Below the pieces are notes generated by a model. The model ran no database searches. It saw only the letters and a list, made by a program, of their open reading frames with translations, and was not told the origin of the DNA. A program made the position numbers and the translations under genes. Below are positions 13,222 through 23,597 of a DNA stretch of 64,000 nucleotides, piece after piece. Position 1 is the first letter of the stretch. Each line of letters opens with the position of its first letter. Origin of the DNA: Clitopilus passeckerianus (lineage: Eukaryota > Basidiomycota > Agaricomycetes > Agaricales > Entolomataceae); assembly GCA_944990035.1 (NCBI GenBank), contig CALYLX010000126.1, forward strand, positions 1,550,001-1,614,000. The letters run 5' to 3'.

Positions 13222-15048
13222 ATGCGTTTGTCTGCTGGGGTACTGCTGCTTGGAACTCTGTCAACGTCCTGGGCGTTGCCCAGCTTGAGACCATTCGCTG
13301 GAGCAATAACTGGCTGGTTTGACCCCTTCGGACAACTGCCTTTGCCGAAACTTGGAGACCACCACAGCTCTGAAGATAAAAGCGTCTTTGACATCATTAG
13401 TACCGATGACAAGTGAGTTTTCGTTGAGGTTGAGACCGAATAGGACACTGACCCAGGCCATCAGATACACGAAGATTACCAAGGTCATCAAGTTTGCTGA
13501 AGGCATTGAAGCCATCTTGAAGGATTCAGAGTCATCGTAAGGGCGCTTATCTACGAGGCATAGTTTCCTAGGCTAATAATCGTCCTAGAATTACCTTCTT
13601 TGCAGTCCCAGATAGTGCTCTGAAGCCACCTCGCCGCGACCACGGCCACCCTCATCACGGAGACTTGGAGGACATTTCCAAAATCACGTCACTCCAAGAT
13701 GCCATCCAGGCTTTGGATTACATTGAAACACTTGGTGGCGATCACGATGATGACGACAAGGAGAGAAAGAAAAAGATTCTGAAAGCCATCGTCACTGGCA
13801 TTCTCAATTATCACATCCTTCCAGAGAAACTTGATGGCGTCGAGCTTGGCAAGAACAACACATATGCTACCAACCTCGCTCTCCCCAAGCTATTTGGCGA
13901 AAGGGCTCTTCGCGTCAGAATCTCTCATTCCTTAAAGGTCATACCTCCCCCTCCAGGTGGCCTCACCATCAATTGGTACAGCAGTGTTGTCCATCAAGAT
14001 AGGTCTGCTTCCAACGGTAAGTCGTATCATTATAAATAAGAGACAGCAGTGTCTAAAATGTATCACCACAGGCGTCATTCATGAAATATCCAGGCCATTG
14101 CTGCCTCCTCCCAACCTCTTCCAGGAGCTTTTCTTCCTGCCTGGACTGTTCTCAACCTTGGTAAAGTTCAACGCCTCAGACTTTCTCAAATCGTAACTCA
14201 ACGTGATTTTAGACATCCGCTATTCAACGAACAGATTTGACTGAAGCGATCGACCTTCAATGGAAGAAGGGTGAAGACGATAAGAGGCGTCACTTACACG
14301 GTGCTAAAGCTGCCACGATCTTTGCACCCACGAACAGAGCATTTGAAAGGCTTCCTCCTAAGTTGAAGTTCTTCTTATTCTCACCTTTCGGAACTCGTGT
14401 CCTCGGCAAGTTGTTGGCATACCACGTCGTTCCCGATTACATCTTCCACACCGGTTTGTTAATTCTACCGCAACCAATTACTTTTGCTGATAGGACGTGC
14501 AGATTATGTCTTCAATGGCACCTCTACGGATGCTCACTTCTCCAACTACGATGACATCCAGCTCGACGCTGCCTTCCAGCTAAGCGGCGAGCTCGGATGG
14601 CCAGCGCGGCCACAGTCGTTCAAATGTGGTCAGTCAACTAGATGATTCATATGTCATATGCATGTTCTCATATCCTCCAACAATAGGCAAACACGCCAAA
14701 GGGAAGGACCATGGTCATCCCGACCACAAACCCATCTCATCCTACCATGTGGAACTCCCCACTGCACTCGCAAATCACACCATTAGTGCAACAGTTGAGA
14801 AGATTTTCATTGGCCCTCGCATCCCTCATCATCCCCGCCGAATTGCTACTATCTTGAAAGCCAATCACCGCCTAGTTCCTATCCCCGACAGCGTTGGATT
14901 CAACGGTGCTGTTCATGTCGTTGACAGAATCCTTGACCCTCGTGGCCATGGCCATGACGGTGACCATGATCGCCACGTCAAAGGTGATCATGATAAAAAT
15001 TGGGAGGATTGGGAAGATTGGTTGGTCAAGTGGGCAGATGAAGCCTAA
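13222..15048 (+). CDS. Secreted fasciclin (FAS1) domain protein
   Basis: A cell-surface or cell-wall adhesion-type protein. The first 18 residues (MRLSAGVLLLGTLSTSWA) form a clear signal peptide. Two FAS1-like units follow. The first runs from SVFDIISTDD through ITFFAVPDSAL to LNYHILPEKL. The second runs from ATIFAPTNRAFERLP through LLAYHVVPDYIFHT to HVVDRILDPR. The linker and tail are rich in His, Asp and Lys, which might bind metal; this is only a composition remark. No C-terminal hydrophobic GPI signal is evident. About 480 residues and six introns. Convergent with the tRNA modification gene, 96 bp away. Confidence 0.88.
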
Positions 15049-15144
15049 ACGAGGATCCTTTGCGAATGTATAAAAGCTATGGTTTCCATTAGTTCTGTAT
15101 TCTATTCTAACAAATGTAAAACATAAATGTACTGTTTCTGTATA

Positions 15145-17024
15145 TCATGCAAATAAATCCGATGTGTCGGCATTGTCCACCCCTTGCCGCTCCTCGTGCA
15201 TTGCCCGCTTATCCTTCGGGTGAGGTGAGACTGGATTCTGTTTCCTTGCCTGAGCAGCTGCTAGTCGACGATGTAGTCGGGTCTTCCTGTGAACCTCCCA
15301 TTCTCTACCTTCCTCAATCATGAACGGCCGATCTAGGTTTGTTGTGCATGTGGGACATGTTATCTTCTGGCGGGCATTCAAGACAGAGGCAGGGCTGGTT
15401 GAAACCACGTTAGTTAGGAGCAATGGTCAAGTATCTTAGTGTCGCGGCTTACTCGACGGCCTTTCGTTCGATACTGAGCATCCTGCGTACAGCATCAGAC
15501 AGACCGGAGGGATCTGGTAGCTTTTCTTCGGCTAGAAACGCCTCCGTAACATCTATCCCTGGTTTCTGTACGTTTTCTGTCCATTTTTCGCCCAATTCTG
15601 AAATTTGAATGAATCTGACGAGTCGGTCAACCTGCTGAGAATAACCAACCTGTAGCATCCAGAAGGTAGGCAGAGGCCACTTCTTCCCCTGCTTGGTTAT
15701 TGGCCGCATACATGGCTGGCAGAAGCTTGTTGCGCATCCAGGTGATTTGTCTTTTCGCATATTGCCTCGTCGAGATCTTCATGCGTTCAACGGCTTCAGC
15801 AAATAGTTTGCTAGTTGTGTTACTGTCGTTGGTCAGGAATTCGTTGAATTCTCTGTATCCTATGGTACGCGCTGAACGACAATGTCCTACGTTAAAGAGG
15901 TAGATGACATACCAATGGACTGGTAGATGCCAAGTGTGTAATCGACCTTAGGCTGGTCACTGTCAGTCGTGGAAGCATCAGCTGATGTTTCTGATGTCAC
16001 TGGTTCCGGGATGGCGGTTGAGGATTTCGCGATCTTCTGGAGTGTACGAACTTCGTCAAGGAGGCCTTGCTACTTTCGAGATGTGAGTATGCACATAGAA
16101 CCCCGGTAAGGGTGCACAAACCTCAAGCATATTGTCGCACCGTTCGTTCAGTCGTTGCTCCAGCACAGGAGTTTCCGCGAATAACCAAAACATAACGTTC
16201 GGAATCTACGCCTTCATCTGCGACTGTTTGGAAACTCAACGTCGGAGGACCAACCTAGGTATGGCAGCATCGGAAGTCTGCTCTTGTATAATATCGCTGA
16301 CTCTTCTTCCGGATTCTTGGATGATCTGGAGACTCCTCAAGACCTTACGAGTATCTTTCCAGTGCCAACGACTGCCAACAGGAGGATCAAGTTTCGAGAG
16401 GAGGGTGTGCATGTCAAAGGCAATCTCTGGCGAAGTGTTGGCATTTGGAGGGCTCTTTGGTAGATCGTGATACAGCTGTGATAGGGTGGGTGGAAGTGAG
16501 GCAAGAACTTCAGTGAGCTGATCGTCAATTTCGGGAGGGGCAGCTGATGCTGGTGTTGTATGGGAGGGAGTCTCGTATGCCAGGCGGTTTGGGAAGATCA
16601 AGTGTTGGATCCAGTAGGATGTGCCGCCGACAATAATTGGAATCTGGTTTCGTGCATGAGTCTCGTCAATCTGAAAGATAACGTTGATTTGTCGGTCTGT
16701 TACACAGTTGTCGTGGCTACATACCACCTTCAGCGCATCTTGAACCCACTGTCCCACAACATATTGCTCTCCGGGATTCTTGAACCCCATAAGCAAATGT
16801 TCTACACCTTGCATTTCCTCTTTGGAGACTTTATTCGTGATGATATCCAGCCCAGCATAGACTTGCATTGAATCAGCATTAATGATCCTCGCGCCTTCCC
16901 ATCCTCCAGGTTTACTCGGCGAACTCTGATTCAAATGTAAAGCCAGTTCAATAGCCAGCTTAGACTTTCCAACACCTGTTGTCCCGCATATTGCAATGAG
17001 TGGTCGTAGAGCCAACGCCGACAT
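15145..17024 (-). CDS. MOD5: tRNA dimethylallyltransferase with C-terminal zinc finger
   Basis: Transfers an isopentenyl group to A37 of tRNAs. The P-loop is ICGTTGVGKSKLA near the start; INADSMQVYAGLDIITNK and PIIVGGTSYWIQHLIF are diagnostic of MiaA/MOD5. ETPVLEQRLNERCDNML and RQYAKRQITWMRNK complete the enzyme. The last exon holds a C2H2-type finger (CPTC...H...H) found in eukaryotic members. About 490 residues. The family-like frame around FWLFAET is reached only if a run of four A at 16187-16190 (+ strand) had one more base, which I take to be a sequence error. It shares an 81-bp divergent promoter with the uL15m gene. Confidence 0.87.
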
Positions 17025-17105
17025 GGTCGATGATCGAAAAGGAGCAAAGGCGTTGTTTGGCTCTGTGTACGCGGCTCTGCTGTATTTTGCTCACCGTCAC
17101 CAAAG

Positions 17106-18067
17106 ATGTCGGCGACACGACTAAGGCCGTTGAGGACAACCCTTGCTAATTTGAAGCCTGCGCCGGGTTCGCAGCACAAGGTGTGTAGTACTATACTATG
17201 CCTTAATCACTCCTGGATTGACGAACGGACGCTGGTAGCAAAAACGTGTCGGAAGAGGTCAAGGTTCAGGCTATGGTGGAACTTCAGGAAGGGGTATGAA
17301 AGGTCAAAACTCTCGGTCGGGAACGTCCTTAAGCCCTAAGTTTGAGGGTGGTCAAACACCGATAACAAAACGCTTCCCCAAACGTGGATTCATTAACCAG
17401 TATGTTTGGGTGCAAGCGTTGATTATGACACTATGCTAATGCGCTCGGAATCAGGAATGCGCGCACTTGGGCTCCTGTCAACCTCGACCGGATACAGTAT
17501 TGGATAGAACAAGGCAGGCTGACCTCTTCGCCTGAGAACCCAATCACTGCACGAGAACTTCTTTTGAGCGGGTGTATTCATAACGTTCATGACGGTATCA
17601 AAATCCTTGGAAGCGTTAGTGACCTTAACCCGTTTTTATGCTCCTTATATTCTAACTACCCTATCTTCAGGGTGCAGAACACTTCAAGGAGCCCATTTAT
17701 ATTACCCCTTCAAGAGCTTCCACTAGTGCCATCAAGGCCATTGAAGAGAATGGTGGTACAGTGGTCTGCAAGTACTACAATGACCTTGCCTTGAAGGACT
17801 GTGTGAAAGGTCGTACTGACCGCACAGAGGCTGCACCAACTCGCCGAGAGGATATCAGTATGTCCAATTTACTCATGTCTTCCTGAATACCCACTGAGCC
17901 GCTTTGCAGCATGGTACGGAAACCACAACAACCGAGGCTATCTGGCTCCTGCTACCCTCAAGAAGGTTGGGGATCTGCCATTCGTCCAGGATCGCTGGAC
18001 CCTGCTCAGCCAACAGCTCAACGCTTGGAAGACACAATCATTTGAGGGTCCCAAGAAGAAGCAGTAG
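17106..18067 (+). CDS. MRPL10: Mitochondrial large-subunit ribosomal protein uL15m
   Basis: A component of the mitochondrial ribosome. After a short Arg-rich leader, exon 2 carries the uL15 signature [20 protein letters not shown] followed by [20 protein letters not shown]. The domain then runs to [15 protein letters not shown], typical of the longer mitochondrial forms. It ends in a basic tail GPKKKQ. About 245 residues with four introns. The yeast equivalent is MRPL10. It is convergent with PRP38, with only 51 bp between the stop codons. Confidence 0.9.
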
Positions 18068-18118
18068 TTTACAATACGCCGAGCCTATTATTGTCGTAAT
18101 ACTAGACACCTAATTATA

Positions 18119-19148
18119 CTACTCCGTCTCCATCCTATCTGGTGAAATACTTCGACTGCGAGACCTATATCTTCCGGTGCTGCCAACTGAACCAGGTGAA
18201 CCAGAGCGACTCCTTGATCGGTCGGAAGCTGCCCTGCCATTGCTGAGAGGACTCCTGCTCCGGGATCTCCAGCTTCCGGGACTGCTTGTTCTGCTACCAG
18301 GGCTGTTACTTCTTCCTCTGTCTGGACTTCTACTTCTGCTTCGACTGCGGCTCCGACCGCGCTCACTTCCACCTTCCATGGCGTCGAGCAAACGACTTTT
18401 TCTTGGCCCTATATCACCCAACTCTTCCAGAATCTGGCGTTTCTGAAGTCGCGGCAAGATGATGTCGCACACACGTTCTTCCGTCAATAGAGAATAAACA
18501 AATTCATCCAAGAATGTCAGTGAGAAGCCGGCTAGAATAAATACGGTGAGTGGAAGAGAAAAGAAGTAACCTTCTGAGGACATACCCATATTCCGTTCTC
18601 GTAGTTTTCTGTAGTCCGTCAAAAGCGGTTCTAGTAGTTCATATACGTCCACTGCGCTGAACGTCATACGAATGTATAATGCAGCTAGGGCACGAAGATA
18701 CCTGCCAAACAGAAGGTCAAAACGGGGTAGCAGGCGAAGGATGCGTATTATTCGTACTTGAATTCATCTGCTCTTAGATATTCGACCAGAATCTCCTTCT
18801 CTGGTTGAATCTGCAGGAGCTTCAGCAGGAGGCATATGAACGTCGTGGGCTTCTGGTTGCCGTAGACCCCTCCGATATACTTGACTTCAATAGCTCTATC
18901 AATAAGGCTCTCCGCTGCACGTTTGTAGCTATCAGCGCAATACTCAAGTGAAGGTTGTGAATAGACTCACCAGTCAACGCGAAGCAATGTTCCTTCCAGT
19001 ACGTCGATTCATAGATACGATTCCTGATGACTGTTTCAACTAAACTCTGATTAGAATAAGAATAGAGCTATTTGAAGGCTTTTAAAGTGTTTACCTGTGG
19101 ATTTTTGCCATGAATCGAGAGGGCACCTTGGACGGTGGTGTTAGCCAT
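18119..19148 (-). CDS. PRP38: Pre-mRNA-splicing factor 38
   Basis: A U4/U6.U5 tri-snRNP-associated factor needed to activate the spliceosome. The N-terminus MANTTVQGALSIHGKNPQ, then VIRNRIYESTYWKEHCFAL and EVKYIGGVYGNQKPTTFICL, are the PRP38 domain. LLDYRKLRERN-like and SLLTEERVCDIILPRLQKR segments close it. The last roughly 80 residues are an Arg/Ser dipeptide-rich tail, as in animal PRP38A and unlike the short S. cerevisiae protein. About 245 residues and at least four introns. The start at 19148 is supported by family alignment from memory. Confidence 0.92.
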
Positions 19149-20104
19149 GGTGAGAGTTGTTTGGCAACTTGTGCGCGTCGGTTTGCGCCTTTACCACAAA
19201 CCGTCAAGCTGAATTGAGGACTCTGTACATGCAAAGAAAGCTAGCAGTCTTCAAGGCGAATGCAAACATTATTCGACGGTTACGTACCCATCTATTAGGC
19301 TTTAGGCAAATTTCTAGGCTATCAGGAGCCTGGCCGACGGATATTCGATACACCTCGCAAATACTTCGGCTTCTAGACGGTTCCTTCCCAATGACTGTCA
19401 CACATTCTAAGGAGGCTTTTTTTCTGTCCCCATTTTATGCCTAGCCTTGTTATCTTTCTGGGCTTCCGCCAAGTGTCGGTCAGCTCTGGCACCGCTGATG
19501 ACAATCATCGTGTCACTTGGTTACATGTCTCGGGCTATGCTCTGGCATAATTGCCTTCCCGAACGAATGCACACTTTCTACACCAGGGATTGCTGTTACG
19601 GTAGGTTGTTTCCGTTAGGTTCTCAGTCGGCGGAATCACCCCGAGACGGTGTTTTTACTCAAAGTGACAAGCCACATGCCAGTCAAATTTCATGTGTCTT
19701 TATCGACTCTATCGATGGCCACGACATGGTGCTAGACATCGTCCTTCCGACAGAATTGTTAGCAGGTAAGTCATTCTACGTTCAACATATTTTTACGGAC
19801 ACTATCGATTACAATGCCCAACAATTCATGCCTTTAGTTTCACAAGCTGTAACTGTAGAATAGTTTGCTGTGCATTTGGTGACAAGTGTCGACGAGAATT
19901 GTAAATAATGAGCGCGATGTTAGCAAGCCATGTGTCAGAAAAAAGTGCCTAAGGAAAGGGAATAGCAAATTGTGGTTTGTTCCCGACCATTGCTGAGCCC
20001 GAGTGCAGTAAAGGCCAGGGTTTGCCCTGCTGCGTCGAGTCCCTCTGCTTGTTACCTGCCACAACCTTCGTTTCCCCAAGGTCTCGACGTTTCTGTCTTA
20101 AAGC
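19149..20104. other. Intergenic stretch, about 950 bp
   Basis: Upstream of PRP38 and of the PHD-finger gene. One open frame from the ATG at 19498 to 19863 (+) reads about 120 residues, but it has no recognisable domain. I do not call it a gene. Confidence 0.45.
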
Positions 20105-20380
20105 ATGGTCGCAACGGGCAGCACTCCAGCGTATATGCTGCCAGGAGTTCCTGTGAATCAGCCATCGCATTTGGAGGGCGATTCAGGTCTAGCAACAGAA
20201 ATACTACCAGGACCGCCCTCAGTCGCTTCAGTTCAGCAGGCTATGGCCAAACGCGATCCAAAAAGCCCCCTTGGTGTTTTCCTACCTTCCGCCTGCTGAT
20301 CCAGGATCTACATACTCAGGCCTACTCCATGGCACTCTTATAGGCCATGAGTCCGAGTCTGCTCATGCGAAGCGTAACAA
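20105..20380 (+). other. Coding-like segment upstream of the PHD gene, frame broken
   Basis: An ATG at 20105 opens a protein-like frame (MVATGSTPAYMLPG...QQAMAKRDPKSPL). It then loses frame at 20266-20280 and resumes in another frame as YLPPADPGSTYSGLLHGTLI, ending at a GT donor near 20380. An intron from there to the AG just before 20525 would join in frame to the PHD protein. It may therefore be the true first exons of that gene, with one homopolymer error at the C5 or T4 run. It could also be an unrelated upstream frame. Confidence 0.4.
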
Positions 20381-20506
20381 GTGAGTCTTCTTGCATTCAG
20401 CTACCCTGAATACCCTTTTTTGACTTAGCATCGTGCTTTTCTTTGCCGTCAAACATCAATTTTATTCTACCTTCGACTCTTGCCCTGACTGTCACCATTG
20501 TCTCCC

Positions 20507-23319
20507 ATGGCCATGCCCAAAACTAGAGCGGCTCTTGGTCGTGCACAGCGTGCGTCCGCCCGCCAGCAAAACGGCTCAACGTCGACGTTGGACCCCTCCG
20601 TTGCTGCAGCCAACTCAGTCTCTGTTCCGATTAGCCAGCCGGCTCCCGTCGCCTTCGACTCTTCCGCCATGGCCGTTGATGATGCATCATCCAGTTCTCG
20701 CCCCAACTCTACACAAGCCCTTGAAAATGGCTCCTCGATAAGTGCAAGTACGGCTGCTCGGCCAAAAAGAAAAGACAAGGGGAAGGGGAAGGAAGTCGAG
20801 TCGAGTGCTGTTAGGGTGAAGGAGGAGCCAAAATCTGTGACACTAATAGTGCCACCTCCAGACCCTCAGGTCGTTAACTTGGTATGTTCAGCAGCCTCCA
20901 TCGTTCGTCGGGATACTCATCTCGCGGCTGCTTAGGGTAACAATGATGACCACTGCTCATCATGTCGCTCCTTCGGAGCTCTTGTCTACTGTGATGGCTG
21001 CCCCAAGGCATTTCATTTGTGGTGCCTTGACCCTCCTATGGAAAGCATAGATGAAGGAGACAGTAGATGGTTTTGTCCAGCGTGCACGGTGAAAAAGGTG
21101 CGTAGCAGTCCCAATGCGGGGCTTATCGATATTAACGCCTCCTTTCACCACATAGCACCCGCCACGCAAACCCCCACCCTCCCTTCTATCACCTCTTATA
21201 CACCAAGTCAACACATCTATCCCGACTGAATTCCAGCTTCCAGACGACATCCGCAATTTCTTCAAAGATGGTCTGTCCCGCTTTGGCCTATGTTGGCGAC
21301 GTGTCATACTGATTCAGGGGAACAGTGGCAACCGGACCTAAAGGGACATATGTCGACACTTCTGAAGTCAGGCCTCCTCGCGTCAAGTGCGTATATTCTA
21401 CGTTTATTTTTTTCTCAGTTCAGTGCTTATATGTCTTCGCTTTCTTAGCCGACATGGTGAACAAGAAGGCCGCGATCCACGCCGGTTAAAAGACAAGAAC
21501 GGCGCTCCTGTTCTTTGCTTCCGATGTGGGACATCAGCTTTACCTGAAGGCTTAGCGGCGGATGCGCCCGGAGGGAAACGAGCAAGAAGGTCTTCGACGA
21601 CTACCAGATCTGGCAGTAGCAGCAGCAACAATGAGGCGTGGAAAGATATCATATCTTGTGACTACTGTAACTTGCATTGGCACCTTGATTGTCTTGATCC
21701 TCCCTTGCCCTCTTTGCCATCCATATACAAGAAGTGGATGTGCCCGAACCATGCAGATAGGATTCTCGTGAGCGGTTCAATTGACTTAGCGTGGAGCTTC
21801 ACTGACTCACTCCCATAGCTACCAAAACGACGAATACCTAAGCAAGGTAATACGACAATTGAAGTCAACAAATCCGGACAATTCAACAACGGCAATATCG
21901 ATGTTATCCAGCCTGAAGCTGGCCTTCCCCTATGATCGCTCCGAAGGTACCCGTTGATGAAGTCCTGATCAATGGGCGACGGTACAGGATCCCAGAACGG
22001 GTGATTGTTCTCGATTTCTGGAACAAGCTCAACAAGTCGGATGTTCATGAGAAGGAGTCAACACTCGAGTCCGGAATGTCTTCGCCGTTGACTTCACTCA
22101 GTTCACTTGATCATATCGAAGACTTGGCTGGTTCGGAGGCACCACCAGATGATCTTCGAGTAGCTCAGGTTAGTCCACATCCCTGTGCTTCGCAAGATTT
22201 AGTTCTTATGGGATTTCACAGCTTCTGTGCAGCCTCCGTTCATGGAAGGGTTTGGGCTCTCATAGATCCTCGCAGTCATCGTCTAGCGGCCAGAAGACGC
22301 TTGTGAATTCATTTGTGCAAACAGAGCCGGAAGCCACGACCAACGGCTTACGGAGTCGGGTAGTCAAGCTTCCAAAAACTGCCAATACACCAAAGGTACT
22401 CGTCTGCTTCTCCACTCTGGTCCAGCGAGGCTAATAAAACCATCTAGGCAAAAACCTCTCCCGCAAAACCGAATGTGAATGGAACAGCGCGAGCGTCCAA
22501 ACTTACAGAACAACCCACTTCGATAAGTGACATTCCCCAGCCAAGCGCCAAGAGGAGGAGAGCTGCTGCCCCTGGTCCGCAACCTGAACCCAGCACACGT
22601 GAACTTCGTTCAAGGAGCAAGAACAATGTTGAATCCTCTCTGACAAGCATTTCAACTAGGGTATGCACGCCATCATCAACTTCATTCCTTTTATTAATTT
22701 TATCCTAGAGCTCGAGAAGACACACCGATGATTCGATATCTCTTGATACACCAGTAACAGCGGCCACACCTCCTTCGACATCGACAGTGACCGGCTCAAT
22801 GGCGGCTGGTAAACCTCGACAAATTTTTATCAAGGTGGAAGAGCCGGAGAATCTGCTCAGCCTCGGGGGATTTGATGCTGGACCCTCGTCCCAGACACCG
22901 AGCAAGGTGCGTTGGAAATTTTTCCCTTCTAAGCGAATCTGACGGTATGGATTCCATCATAGATCAAAGGCGTAGCACGTGCAGGAGTTAGTGAACCTGG
23001 CAAGGAGAAGAGGGGTCGCAAGCGGAAACAGAGGGATGACGAATCGACGGACGCCGATTTTCGAGAGCAAAAGCCACCCGGGGAGAAGAGGGTGTCTGTG
23101 AAGAAAGGCAGGAAAGCGAAGGCAGACAAAAAGGCGGTTCAGACCCCTTCCGCACCCGCTCCTACTACGCCAGGGAGCTTATTCACGTCTCCAACGTCGA
23201 AACCCGGAACACAGAATACACCCACCACCCCGTCACTGAAGATTCGACTTCCACGTATGACTGTAGGTGGATCCTTCGCGGCGGCCAACCCGAACGGCGA
23301 TACCCCGTCAAAGATATAG
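20507..23319 (+). CDS. Double PHD-finger protein, Rco1/PHF12-like (Rpd3S subunit)
   Basis: Likely chromatin reader of an Rpd3S-type histone deacetylase complex. The N-terminus is basic and disordered. PHD1 reads CSSCRSFGALVYCDGCPKAF...WFCPAC. The second finger has CFRCGTSAL, a disordered insert, then CDYCNLHWHLDCLDPPLP and MCPNHAD. This pairing with a conserved PVDEVLINGRRYRIPERVI segment is typical of Rco1/PHF12-like proteins. The remaining half is Ser/Thr/Lys-rich and ends SLKIRLPRMTVGG. About 700 residues. After the second finger the frame slips by one base at the C run 21927-21930; a C5 run would restore continuity. The start may lie further upstream, at 20105. Confidence 0.8.
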
Positions 23320-23597
23320 GCTTTAAACAATTAACACTGTTTGGACATTCGGCTCGACATCTCGACAGCATTAGGGCTGTCGCAGCGAACTCATACTCTG
23401 CGTTATATCATAGAACTTGCAAGATAGCTTCCTCGCATGTTGTTATTTTATTCACGACCATACGAAATTGTCAAAATACAGTAGCACCACATTAGTACGT
23501 TATGTAAACAACCTTTCATTGACCCCAGATTGGCCCGGTCCGCCTGCCTATCGCTAGATCCGAAAGACTACCATCTGAATCGTACAGGTTATAGATA

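Noticed and set aside
18177..18446. Leu/Pro-rich + strand frame
   Set aside because: Antisense of the Arg/Ser tail of PRP38.
19498..19863. Open frame of about 120 codons upstream of the PHD gene
   Set aside because: No domain and no splice partners; it starts well inside an intergenic region.
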